Positions 25,094 to 32,984 of a stretch of DNA of 64,000 nucleotides are shown here, piece after piece. The position numbers and the translations under genes are program-made. Origin of the DNA: an uncultured Spirochaetales bacterium (GTDB taxonomy: Bacteria > Spirochaetota > Spirochaetia > JAFGXN01); NCBI GenBank assembly GCA_949289575.1, contig CASEOG010000006.1, forward strand, positions 1 through 64,000, written 5' to 3'. Under the pieces are notes generated by a model. That model had not been told where the DNA came from. It saw only the letters and a list, made by a program, of their open reading frames with translations, and did no database searches. The stretch's first letter is position 1. The number at the start of each line of letters is the position of its first letter.

Positions 25094-26181
25094 AACCGTC
25101 CCCTCTTTTCCAATACAGACTTGATTTCACCGGCCAGAAACCGGGCCGCATCGGAACGGCAAAAAAGTCTTGCCGCCGTCCCCATTTTCTCTTTGACACC
25201 GTCGGTAAACAGAATCTCCTCGACGGCGGAAACCCAATCGGGATCGCCGGTTTCTTCCTCGGTCACAATTTTCGCCGCGCCGTGAGACTCAAACAGACGG
25301 GCATTCACCGCCTGATCGCCCCGCGTTCCGTGCCCCAGCGGAATCAAGACCGCAGGCGTTCCCGTGACGCCGTTCTCCCAAAGGGTTCCGGCTCCGGCCC
25401 GGCAGATTGTGACATCCGCTGCCGCCAGGAGATGCGGAAACTCGGCATTGAAAAACGGTTTGGCAAAATAACCGGAATGGCCGACCGGCCGGAAATCGCT
25501 TTCCCCGGTTTGATGAATCACGAAAGCGCGACTGCAAAGACGATCGAGAGACTCTCTGACGGCACGGTTGACGGCGGCCGCTCCCTGACTGCCCCCCGAC
25601 ACAAGAATCACGGCCGTTCCGTCGGGAACTCCGGCGATTTCCCGCCCTTTTTGCGCATCACCCTCAAAAATTTCGGGTCGGACCGGATTCCCGGAAACAA
25701 CGACTTTTGATCCGTACCGGCTCATCATCCGCTTTGTTTCCTCGTACGGTACATAAATGCGGTCCGAAAAACGGGCATTCAGTTTCGTGGCCAACCCCGG
25801 TGTCAGATCGGATTCGTGGGTCAGTACCGGAATCCGCAAAAGATGCGCCGCCCACACCGGCGGAACCGAAACATAACCGCCTTTCGAAAAGAGAATATCG
25901 GGACGATGAAAAAGAAAATAAAAGAAAATTTTCACGAACCCGGCAAAAATTTTAAACAAATCAAAAAAATTGGCCAAGGAAAAATAACGGCGTAATTTTC
26001 CGGAAGGAATGGCCAAATAACGATATCCGAACCGGCCGATAATCTCTTTTTCGATTCCTTTTCCCGAACCGATCCACAAAAACGAATCCCGACCGATACC
26101 GTCCGATTCAAGCGCATTAATGACGGCAATTCCGGGAAACACATGACCTCCGGTTCCGCCTCCGGTAAAAGCAATTTTCAT
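25090..26181 (-). CDS. murG: UDP-GlcNAc transferase MurG
   Basis: Adds GlcNAc to undecaprenyl-PP-MurNAc-pentapeptide (lipid I to lipid II) on the inner face of the membrane. The 363-residue GT-B protein has FTGGGTGGHVFPG at the N-terminus, LTHESDLTPGLATKLNARF, and ICRAGAGTLWE with PLGHGTRGDQ in the nucleotide-sugar half. A hydrophobic patch near residues 70-90 (FKIFAGFVKIFFYFLF) is the membrane contact. It is first in a five-gene operon and has a consensus promoter at 26214-26242; GGGATGAG is the ribosome site. Confidence 0.95.
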   Translation of the reverse strand: MKIAFTGGGTGGHVFPGIAVINALESDGIGRDSFLWIGSGKGIEKEIIGRFGYRYLAIPSGKLRRYFSLANFFDLFKIFAGFVKIFFYFLFHRPDILFSKGGYVSVPPVWAAHLLRIPVLTHESDLTPGLATKLNARFSDRIYVPYEETKRMMSRYGSKVVVSGNPVRPEIFEGDAQKGREIAGVPDGTAVILVSGGSQGAAAVNRAVRESLDRLCSRAFVIHQTGESDFRPVGHSGYFAKPFFNAEFPHLLAAADVTICRAGAGTLWENGVTGTPAVLIPLGHGTRGDQAVNARLFESHGAAKIVTEEETGDPDWVSAVEEILFTDGVKEKMGTAARLFCRSDAARFLAGEIKSVLEKRGRL

Positions 26182-26182
26182 C

Positions 26183-26211
26183 TTGACTCATCCCTGTCTA
26201 TTCGATATCAT
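26183..26211 (+). promoter_or_regulatory. Promoter of the exported-protein gene at 26221, leaderless type
   Basis: TTGACT (26183-26188), 17-base spacer, TATCAT (26206-26211), nine bases, then ATG 26221 without a ribosome site. It is interleaved with the divergent murG promoter. Confidence 0.65.
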
Positions 26212-26213
26212 TA

Positions 26214-26242
26214 ATTTTATATGAGAAAGATTATATTGTCAA
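26214..26242 (-). promoter_or_regulatory. murG operon promoter
   Basis: Minus strand TTGACA (26237-26242), 17-base spacer, TAAAAT (26214-26219). The -35 lies inside the first codons of the divergent gene, so the two promoters cannot easily be occupied at once. Confidence 0.75.
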
Positions 26243-26817
26243 TCTGTTTTACTGTTGCTGCCGTGGCGGCATTTGCCGCGACCGAAACCGAACCGTACAT
26301 TACCGTGAACGAATCGGCACGGCAGGAAAATACCGGACGCACTGTCACCGATATTCTTTACCGACTGACCGATTTCCCGTCGTTTACAACCATGATTTAC
26401 CGGTCGGAATGGCGAAAAAAGGACCGGATTTTATTCGAAGAAGCCGAACTGCTCTCTCTCGACCCCCCTCTTCCCGAGACGATCTCCCGAGAGTCCGTCG
26501 CGCCGCTCTATAATTTTTCGATTTTTTTAAAGGATGCGTCCTTCGGCGATATGGAATGGAAAGGGACTCTGACCTGCGACAGCTCACGGATCCGAATGAC
26601 AATGAAAAACAGCACTCCGGTTCGCTCACTGGGGATCAACGCCGTAGAACCGCTCTCACTCGAAATTATCCTGGAGATTGCAATTCGGGATTCGGTTCTG
26701 GAAATCGAAAGCCGCGGTTACGCACATGAGCCGATCCGCCTGATAACAAAAGAGCGGGCGGCAAAATCAATCGAAAACCGCCTGCTCGCTTTTCAAAATT
26801 ACATTCTGAAAGATTAG
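26221..26817 (+). CDS. Exported protein of unknown function
   Basis: A 198-residue protein with a signal peptide (1-20, ending AAFAA-TE). The mature part mixes helices and strands: VTDILYRLTDFPSFTTMIYRSEWRKKDRILF, FSIFLKDASFGDMEWKG and a C-terminal helix. There is no lipobox, so it is periplasmic or outer-membrane associated. I do not recognise the family; similar-looking proteins may exist only in spirochaetes. Its ATG is leaderless by position of the promoter, and its stop overlaps the convergent oxidoreductase gene by four bases. Confidence 0.7.
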   Translation: MRKIILSICFTVAAVAAFAATETEPYITVNESARQENTGRTVTDILYRLTDFPSFTTMIYRSEWRKKDRILFEEAELLSLDPPLPETISRESVAPLYNFSIFLKDASFGDMEWKGTLTCDSSRIRMTMKNSTPVRSLGINAVEPLSLEIILEIAIRDSVLEIESRGYAHEPIRLITKERAAKSIENRLLAFQNYILKD

Positions 26818-27353
26818 ACGTCGATTCCGCCGCCCAATTTCATAACGGCAATATTGACCGGATTAAACTTCTTGTTCCGTTCGGAAATGGCGGTATCCAG
26901 TGCATCGTAAAGCGCCTGAGGCGAACACAGCTCCGGTTCGACAGCAATCAGTTTTCCCAGCATCGCCATATTGGCCGCTTTGTGAGATCCCGCCTTTTCG
27001 GAAATATCGTTGGCATCGATTTTGATGATTTCGATATCGGTACGGGTCGGCTCGACATCAATCAGAGAACTGTTAATCAGCAGTTTCCCTCCGGGACGAA
27101 CCGATTTTTCGAACTTCAGAAGCGAAGGAGTATTCATAACCACCGCAATATCATACATCGGCGTCACGGGAGAGGCAATCAATCCGTCGGAAATCACAAC
27201 GGAACAGTTGGCCGTTCCGCCCCTCATTTCCGCACCGTATGACGGAATGTGGGAAACGTTCTTTCCGTCATTCATGGCCGCAATACACAAAATTTTCCCG
27301 GCAAGAATGACACCCTGGCCGCCGAAGCCGGCAAATAAAATTTCACTGTACAC
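26814..27353 (-). CDS. korC: 2-oxoacid:ferredoxin oxidoreductase, gamma subunit
   Basis: The CoA-handling gamma domain of a four-subunit 2-oxoacid:ferredoxin oxidoreductase. The 179-residue protein starts YSEILFAGFGGQGVILAGKIL and has SYGAEMRGGTANCSVVIS, both family hallmarks. The GTG at 27353 is chosen because AGGAGG lies six bases upstream; an earlier in-frame ATG would add an unlikely basic tail. It overlaps the end of the beta subunit gene by 11 bases. Last gene of the operon. Confidence 0.88.
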   Translation of the reverse strand: MYSEILFAGFGGQGVILAGKILCIAAMNDGKNVSHIPSYGAEMRGGTANCSVVISDGLIASPVTPMYDIAVVMNTPSLLKFEKSVRPGGKLLINSSLIDVEPTRTDIEIIKIDANDISEKAGSHKAANMAMLGKLIAVEPELCSPQALYDALDTAISERNKKFNPVNIAVMKLGGGIDV

Positions 27354-28110
27354 GGGAGGCCTCCTCTGTTCCTTTATCACGAAAAACACCCAACGGATAA
27401 TAAGGCATCATTACATCACGCACCCAATCGGCACCCGTTTGCGCATCGACACCCCAGTTTGTCGGACACATCGACAAAACTTCGATGAAAGAGTATCCTT
27501 TTCCGTCAAGCTGGTTCTGAAGCGCCCGGCGAATGGCTTTTTTGGCTTTCAGAATATTCGGTACATCGTGCACCGAAACTCTTTCGATATAATAGGGCGC
27601 CATCAGTGTATTCAGCAGTTCGCACGCCCGAATCGGATAACCGACATCGGTTACATCACGGCCGTAGGGAGTTGTCTTCGTAACCTGACCTTCCATTGTG
27701 GTCGGAGCCATCTGTCCGCCGGTCATCCCGTAAATGGCATTATTGATGAAGATGACCGTAATGTTTTCGCCGCGGTTGGCTGCATGAATGGTTTCGGCGG
27801 TTCCGATTGCCAGCAAATCGCCGTCTCCCTGATAACTGATGACCAGTTTATCCTTCCGGGCCCGCTTCATTCCGGTGGCAACCGCAGGCGCACGGCCGTG
27901 CGGTGCTTCGATGGCATCGACATCGAAATAATTGTACGCCAAAACACCGCATCCGACAGGTGCCACCAGCAGTGTCTTTTCGCGGCAATTCATTTCGTCG
28001 AGACATTCTCCGATCAGTTTATGAACAATGCCGTGTCCGCAACCGGGACAATAATGGGTTTTAACATCCCGAATCGATCGGGGTCGGGTATATAAAATTT
28101 TATCTGCCAT
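27343..28110 (-). CDS. korB: 2-oxoacid:ferredoxin oxidoreductase, beta (TPP) subunit
   Basis: The thiamine-diphosphate subunit, 255 residues. The cofactor motif is GDGDLLAIG with NNAIYGMTGGQ about 30 residues later; HYCPGCGHG gives the N-terminal cysteines typical of this type. It decarboxylates the 2-oxoacid and passes electrons to ferredoxin. The substrate (2-oxoglutarate or branched-chain 2-oxoacids) cannot be settled by eye. Its start overlaps the end of the alpha gene by 11 bases. Confidence 0.92.
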   Translation of the reverse strand: MADKILYTRPRSIRDVKTHYCPGCGHGIVHKLIGECLDEMNCREKTLLVAPVGCGVLAYNYFDVDAIEAPHGRAPAVATGMKRARKDKLVISYQGDGDLLAIGTAETIHAANRGENITVIFINNAIYGMTGGQMAPTTMEGQVTKTTPYGRDVTDVGYPIRACELLNTLMAPYYIERVSVHDVPNILKAKKAIRRALQNQLDGKGYSFIEVLSMCPTNWGVDAQTGADWVRDVMMPYYPLGVFRDKGTEEASRVQ

Positions 28111-29149
28111 AAGAAAGCACCCTCTCTTCTACTTCATCAACCATGGGCACACCGCCGCCCGGACGTCCCAGAAAATCGACGGGGACCTCTCCCCTGACTG
28201 CCAGCTGAACATCCAAAAGCATCTGTCCCAAACTCATTTCGACCGTCAGAACCTTCTTTTTCCCGGCGGCAGCCGCAGACAACGCTTCGTACGGATAGGG
28301 CCACAACGTAATCGGTCTGAAAACCCCTGCCTTAACCCCTTTTTCCCGCAGTCTCATCACAGCCGCCTTGCAGACACGCGAAGCGGTACCGTAGGCCACC
28401 AGGATAAAATCGGCGTCGTCACACATAAAGTTTTCAAACATCACTTCGGCCGCTTCGACCGCTTTGTATTTCTCTTCCAGATGCCGGTTGTGGACTTCCA
28501 GAACGCCGTCGGCCAACCTCAACGATTTGATTACCTGCGCATCCCGTCCTTCGGCACCGGTCAAAGCCCACGGTTTTTCGTGACGCTCCCCGGAGGGTTC
28601 CGGAAGAACACACGGTTCCGACATCTGCGCCAGATAACCGTCACCCAGTATCAGCGCCAGAATACGGTATTTCTCGGCGACATCGAATGCTTTCAACGTC
28701 AAATCGGCCAATTCCTGCACCGTCGAAGGCGCATAAACCAGATTGTGAAAATCACCGTTACTGCCGCCCCGAACACACATATTGTAATCACCCTGAGAGC
28801 CGGCAATATTTCCCAGACCGGGACCGCCTCTCATCATGTTAATCACAACGGCGGGGACTTCCGCTCCGGCAATGTAGCTGAATGCTTCCTGTTTCAACGC
28901 AATACCGGGAGAAGAAGACGATGTCATCGCCCGGACGCCCGTTGCCGCTGCGCCGTAGACCATGTTACAGGCCGCAATTTCGCTTTCGGCCTGCAAAAAT
29001 GTCCGATTCAGCTTCGGCATCCGTTTGGCCATATAAGCGGAGATTTCATTCTGAGGCGTAATCGGATACGCAAAATAATGCGTACATCCGGCAATCAGAG
29101 CCGCTTCCGCCGCCGCCTCGTTTCCTTTTAATAAAACACGTTTTCCCAT
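28100..29149 (-). CDS. korA: 2-oxoacid:ferredoxin oxidoreductase, alpha subunit (KorA/VorB type)
   Basis: A 349-residue alpha subunit with the pyrimidine-binding and C-terminal transketolase domains. YFAYPITPQNEISAYMAKR, the Glu in QAESEIAACNMVYGAAATG and SSPGIALKQEAFSYIAGAE are conserved. Proteins of this form are often annotated VorB (isovalerate) or KorA (2-oxoglutarate); both are possible. It directly follows the ferredoxin subunit gene, whose stop is one base away. Confidence 0.9.
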   Translation of the reverse strand: MGKRVLLKGNEAAAEAALIAGCTHYFAYPITPQNEISAYMAKRMPKLNRTFLQAESEIAACNMVYGAAATGVRAMTSSSSPGIALKQEAFSYIAGAEVPAVVINMMRGGPGLGNIAGSQGDYNMCVRGGSNGDFHNLVYAPSTVQELADLTLKAFDVAEKYRILALILGDGYLAQMSEPCVLPEPSGERHEKPWALTGAEGRDAQVIKSLRLADGVLEVHNRHLEEKYKAVEAAEVMFENFMCDDADFILVAYGTASRVCKAAVMRLREKGVKAGVFRPITLWPYPYEALSAAAAGKKKVLTVEMSLGQMLLDVQLAVRGEVPVDFLGRPGGGVPMVDEVEERVLSYGR

Positions 29150-29368
29150 TCAGACCTCCCCGTCCGTTTCCGCAATTTCAATGACGCAATCGGGACAAAT
29201 GACGGCGCAAAATTTACATCCGATACAGGATGACTCATCTTTGCATACCGGATAATTAACGCCCTGTTTATTGAAAGCCGACGAGAGTTCCAAAATTTTC
29301 TTGGGACACGCACCGATACACAGTCCGCATCCTTTACACTTTTCAATCGCTATCAAAGGCTTCTTCAT
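29150..29368 (-). CDS. korD: 2-oxoacid:ferredoxin oxidoreductase, ferredoxin-like delta subunit
   Basis: A 72-residue protein with two 4Fe-4S motifs, CKGCGLCIGACP and CIGCKFCAVICP. It carries electrons from the TPP subunit to external ferredoxin. First gene of the four-gene operon, with GAGGAG eight bases before the ATG and a promoter at 29388-29416. Confidence 0.92.
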   Translation of the reverse strand: MKKPLIAIEKCKGCGLCIGACPKKILELSSAFNKQGVNYPVCKDESSCIGCKFCAVICPDCVIEIAETDGEV

Positions 29369-29387
29369 TCACTGCTCCTCTGTTTTT

Positions 29388-29416
29388 AAATTACACCTTT
29401 CGGGGCGTTTGTGCAA
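29388..29416 (-). promoter_or_regulatory. Promoter of the 2-oxoacid oxidoreductase operon
   Basis: Minus strand TTGCAC (29411-29416), 17-base spacer, TAATTT (29388-29393), then a short leader with a GAGGAG site. Confidence 0.55.
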
Positions 29417-29461
29417 TAGATAGAGAAAGAATAAAAATTCGAATTGTAACGAATGAAACGC

Positions 29462-30172
29462 TCAGTCTGCCAAAAAGTACTCGACCGTATTGACCACGCG
29501 GACAATCTTCTTTTCCGGCATGGCCGCATTGACATCGGTAATCGTAAAAAGTCCCTGTGTGGCGGTTTTGATACGGCCGACACGGCTGCCCGAGTCTTTT
29601 GCAAACTGATCGGCCGCCGCTCTCGCGTTGACGGTTGCTTCGGCAATCATATCGGGTTTGATTTCATTCAGACCGTTAAACAGAAACTGTGTCTGATATT
29701 CGTAATCCCGAACCAGCAGAACCCCCTGCGCCAGCAGATCCCGCAAATGACGATCGGCCGTTTTCACCGCATCGATATTCGAGGAACGAATTAAGAACGT
29801 CACTTTTCCCACATACCGGAACGGCCGCTGTTCTCCTCCGCCGTACAGACGCTGCGATTCGTCATCGACACTGATCGACTGTTTGACAATATCCGCCTTG
29901 CTGACATTGTTTTTCAGCAAATAGGCTTCGACCGTTTCGGAATCTTTCTTGACGGCCGCATTCAGCGCGGCCATATCGTTGGCGGCCACCGTAAATGTCA
30001 ACGGCCAGATTGCCAGATCGGCATCGACTTCCCGTTCGGCCAGACCGCGAACCGCAACCGTTCTGTTGCTCGTTTTTCCGGCAATCAGTCCGAAACAAAC
30101 CGCAATACCGGCTCCCGCTATACCCGCTGCCAAAACCAGAGCCGAGAAAAATGTTGTCAATTTCTTTTCCAT
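29462..30172 (-). CDS. SIMPL-domain (DUF541) envelope protein
   Basis: A 236-residue protein with one N-terminal hydrophobic segment (signal or anchor, 7-32) and a SIMPL domain: RTVAVRGLAEREVDADLAIWP, an SISVDDESQRLYGG strand, and LNEIKPDMIAEATVNARAAADQFAKDSG. SIMPL proteins are periplasmic or outer-membrane-facing; their general job is unknown. It overlaps the upstream TetR gene by 16 bases, so the regulator probably controls it. Confidence 0.85.
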   Translation of the reverse strand: MEKKLTTFFSALVLAAGIAGAGIAVCFGLIAGKTSNRTVAVRGLAEREVDADLAIWPLTFTVAANDMAALNAAVKKDSETVEAYLLKNNVSKADIVKQSISVDDESQRLYGGGEQRPFRYVGKVTFLIRSSNIDAVKTADRHLRDLLAQGVLLVRDYEYQTQFLFNGLNEIKPDMIAEATVNARAAADQFAKDSGSRVGRIKTATQGLFTITDVNAAMPEKKIVRVVNTVEYFLAD

Positions 30173-30801
30173 TCCAAGCCTCCTTCTTCCCCGTCGATAC
30201 CCAAAACGGAGAGAAAAAACAGTACCAATTTATTTTTCTCATGCAGAAACGAATCACTCTCTTCCTGCGCAAGATAATCGTAAAAAAGCATTCTGACGGA
30301 AGAAGCGAAACATTCGGCAACCGAAACGGTATCGAGTGCCGGCCGAACAACACCGCGCCGCTTCCACTCCGCAAACAACTCAGCCGCCGTTGCGGCCAGA
30401 CGTCTGTTCATTTTTTTCAAAGCTCCGGCGGCCCGCCCGTCGCGAAACTGTTCGACTATCAGAATCTGCCATAAACGCCGGATATGAAGATTATCCAGAC
30501 GGTGGATACAAAAGTCGAGTGCGGACGTCAGAATCCGTTCCGGAGAATAGGATTCGACTGCCGGCGGTATTTTTTCGAAAGGTAGAGGATTTTTTAAGAA
30601 AAGCTCCCCGAACTCTCCGAATACTTCATCGAGAATTTCATCTTTCTTCGAAAAATAAAGATAAAAAGAACTCTCTTTTATCCCGACGGCTTTGCATATA
30701 TCGCGAATCGAAGCCGCCCGGAATCCCTGTTCGGCCATCATCGACACCGCTGTCTTGTAAATCAATTCCCTGCGCGTATCGCGGATTTTGTCATCTCCCA
30801 T
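30157..30801 (-). CDS. TetR-family transcriptional regulator
   Basis: A 214-residue repressor-type protein. Helix-turn-helix at about 12-58 (YKTAVSMMAEQGFRAASIRD and CKAVGIKESSFYLYFSKKDE) and a helical ligand domain after it. It is cotranscribed with the SIMPL gene. Its ATG has no ribosome site and lies six bases after a near-perfect promoter, so the mRNA should be leaderless; the promoter is in the 3' end of hemW. Autoregulation is a guess; no clear operator palindrome is seen. Confidence 0.9.
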   Translation of the reverse strand: MGDDKIRDTRRELIYKTAVSMMAEQGFRAASIRDICKAVGIKESSFYLYFSKKDEILDEVFGEFGELFLKNPLPFEKIPPAVESYSPERILTSALDFCIHRLDNLHIRRLWQILIVEQFRDGRAAGALKKMNRRLAATAAELFAEWKRRGVVRPALDTVSVAECFASSVRMLFYDYLAQEESDSFLHEKNKLVLFFLSVLGIDGEEGGLEWKRN

Positions 30802-30807
30802 TCTCTT

Positions 30808-30836
30808 ATTTTACCCCAATCGGTTTTGTTTGTCAA
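30808..30836 (-). promoter_or_regulatory. TetR-SIMPL promoter, leaderless type
   Basis: Minus strand TTGACA (30831-30836), 17-base spacer, TAAAAT (30808-30813), six bases, ATG 30801. This is the clearest leaderless arrangement in the window. Confidence 0.75.
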
Positions 30837-31956
30837 ACTCGGAAAGAAAATCGACCAAAAAACGGTTCAGACAGCGAAATCCGTCGGAAAGAGGAAAAAA
30901 GAAGCCGTTTTCAAGGCCGAACAAACGTTCGTTTATCGCATTTCGGATTGTATCCGGTGCCATTTCGGTCAGAATATAACCGGTTTTTTCCCGAAAACGT
31001 GACAATTCGACCCCCTTTTTCAACCGGCATCCCATCATAACATTTTCAAATGCGAAATCCCGGGGCGTTACAATTTCCCTTTTCCATGTCTCTTCCGCTG
31101 CCGATGCATTTAAAAAAGCGGATAGCGGAGTCACCCCCTCCCACCGGTTGACTCTACCCGACTCATCACGGAATGTCCCCGAACCGGAAGGACCGCATCC
31201 CCAAAACGGCTCCATATTCCAGTAAGCACAGTTATGAACAGACTCTTCACCGGGAAAAGCGCAGTTGGAAACTTCGTAGCGGTTATAACCGTAAGATTCC
31301 GCTTTCGCGAATACATTATCGACGGAAGAATCAATCGATTTGCCGCCTATTCTTTTTTCCAAAAGCGAGCCATCGGCTACCGAAAGTGCATAGAACGACA
31401 AATGAGGCGGCCGCCGGCGAAGTGCTTCCGAGAAATCGTCTTCCGTCACACGGTCGGGCACGCCCGGAATTTCTCCGATAAAATCGAGACTCCACTTCTT
31501 CGGCCCGAAAGCGGCTACGCAGTCGGCCGCCTTCAGCGCCGTTCTGCGGTCGCTCCGCCGTCCGAGAAACTTCAAAACATCATCATCGAATGACTGAATC
31601 CCCAGACTGACCCGGTTAACGGGAGTCGAACGCAAAAATGTCAGAAAATCACGGCTGACCGTTTCGGGATTGGCCTCAACCGTCACTTCGCAATCGTCCG
31701 TCAAGACAAACCGGTCGCAAAGAAATTGTATCAGCTCTTCGAAAAGCAGCGGAGGCAGCAGGGAGGGTGTCCCGCCGCCGAAGTAAACCGACCGCAGTCG
31801 GGGCTTCCACCGGTCGGAAATATAGGCAGCCTGCTGTTTGATTACAGCGACCGTCCGGCGAACGGTCGTCTCATCCGTCAAAACCGTCGAATAAAAATCG
31901 CAGTAATCGCAACGGCTCCGGCAAAAAGGAATGTGGATATAAAGAGATCCGGTCAA
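30811..31956 (-). CDS. hemW: HemW-like radical SAM protein
   Basis: A 381-residue radical SAM enzyme of the HemW/HemN group. The cluster motif is CRSRCDYCDF near residues 12-21, followed by YFGGGTPSLLP and VNRVSLGIQSFDDDVLKFLGR. HemW-type proteins bind heme and are not coproporphyrinogen oxidases; true HemN has a CxxxCxxCxC motif with an extra Cys, absent here. It overlaps lepB by four bases (ATGA), so both are in one transcript. Confidence 0.88.
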   Translation of the reverse strand: MTGSLYIHIPFCRSRCDYCDFYSTVLTDETTVRRTVAVIKQQAAYISDRWKPRLRSVYFGGGTPSLLPPLLFEELIQFLCDRFVLTDDCEVTVEANPETVSRDFLTFLRSTPVNRVSLGIQSFDDDVLKFLGRRSDRRTALKAADCVAAFGPKKWSLDFIGEIPGVPDRVTEDDFSEALRRRPPHLSFYALSVADGSLLEKRIGGKSIDSSVDNVFAKAESYGYNRYEVSNCAFPGEESVHNCAYWNMEPFWGCGPSGSGTFRDESGRVNRWEGVTPLSAFLNASAAEETWKREIVTPRDFAFENVMMGCRLKKGVELSRFREKTGYILTEMAPDTIRNAINERLFGLENGFFFPLSDGFRCLNRFLVDFLSEFDKQNRLG

Positions 31957-32906
31957 CGCACCAATCCGAAACGGGAAAACGGATAATAGATAAACCCGGC
32001 CCGACCGATAATATCGCGGTCTTTAACCGGACCGAACCACCGTCCGTCAAGAGAATTGTCCCGATTGTCGCCCAACGGCAGTTTGTAATGTTCGGGAATA
32101 TAATAACCGAGATGATTGCGGACCGCCCAATGAATCCGGTCCGATGCCGACGGATTCATCATCAGCCCGACCATTGCGGCCGTTTTGACCGTTTCATAAT
32201 CGGTATACCGGAATGACCCCGTCCCCGAACGAACCATTTCGTCAAAAAGATCGAGAGATTCGCTGCGGTAAGTTTCGTCGGATATTTCCCTGCGCACGCG
32301 GTAACGGCTCTGCGGAAATCCGGAAACAAACTCTTCTTCGAAAAAACGGTCGGATCCGCGGGGAGCTATCAGCACACGGCCGTCGCATGTCCGCACTCTG
32401 TCGCCGCCGGTCCCGACCGCTCTTTTAATCAGAAAATGTTTTCCCGGCTCCATCTGCCGTGTCCTGGGATTCCACTCCTTATCGATATCGACAAGCGAAA
32501 GCGTCAGCATAAAAATCATTCTGTGAGCAATATCGAAAGCCGTTCCCTTGGAGATATATTCGGGATTTTCGAAGACAATAATGTCGTTCCGTTTCGGCGC
32601 GAACCCGGGTAATTTGGCAATTCCGGGAAGCAGCTCGGGACCGTACACCAGTTTATTGACAAAAAGCCGGTCCTGTGTTTCCAGCGTGTGCACCATGGAA
32701 GGCGTCGGGATATTATAAGCCTGAAAAAAATACTGGTTAATCAGAAAAACAACACAGGCCGCCCATAAAAACGAACCGCCCCAATCTCTGATCAGCGATT
32801 TCCTTTTCTGTTTTTCTTTGCGGTAATATTTTTTAACATTCCTGTCGGTCAGCCGACGCTCGACAAAAGCGACAAGCCGGTCTTCGCATTCTTTTTTCTT
32901 TGCCAT
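31953..32906 (-). CDS. lepB: Signal peptidase I
   Basis: Cuts signal peptides from exported proteins at the outer face of the inner membrane. The 317-residue protein has a basic cytoplasmic start, one transmembrane helix (~45-62), catalytic Ser70 (NIPTPSM), Lys161 (LIKRAVGTGGDRV) and the GDNRDNSLDGRWFGPV block. A ~90-residue insertion separates box D from the C-terminal boxes. The ribosome site is AAGGA; the promoter at 32928-32956 shares its -35 with the divergent gene. Confidence 0.95.
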   Translation of the reverse strand: MAKKKECEDRLVAFVERRLTDRNVKKYYRKEKQKRKSLIRDWGGSFLWAACVVFLINQYFFQAYNIPTPSMVHTLETQDRLFVNKLVYGPELLPGIAKLPGFAPKRNDIIVFENPEYISKGTAFDIAHRMIFMLTLSLVDIDKEWNPRTRQMEPGKHFLIKRAVGTGGDRVRTCDGRVLIAPRGSDRFFEEEFVSGFPQSRYRVRREISDETYRSESLDLFDEMVRSGTGSFRYTDYETVKTAAMVGLMMNPSASDRIHWAVRNHLGYYIPEHYKLPLGDNRDNSLDGRWFGPVKDRDIIGRAGFIYYPFSRFGLVR

Positions 32907-32927
32907 TCTTATTCCTTAAGGTTCTCC

Positions 32928-32956
32928 ATCATATCACAGAAAGGCCTGATTGACAA
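32928..32956 (-). promoter_or_regulatory. lepB-hemW promoter
   Basis: Minus strand TTGTCA (32951-32956), 17-base spacer, TATGAT (32928-32933). Its -35 is the complement of almost the same bases used as -35 by the divergent promoter. Confidence 0.65.
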
Positions 32957-32978
32957 CAACTTCGTTTGTGTGTATTCT
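32950..32978 (+). promoter_or_regulatory. Promoter of the PEGA/SUMF1 gene, leaderless type
   Basis: TTGACA (32950-32955), 17-base spacer, TATTCT (32973-32978), six bases, ATG 32985. There is no ribosome site. Confidence 0.7.
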
Positions 32979-32984
32979 GTTTTT

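Noticed and set aside
32970-32984. Upstream GTG start for the PEGA/SUMF1 gene
   Set aside because: It lies inside the -10 region of the promoter and has no ribosome site; ATG 32985 fits better.
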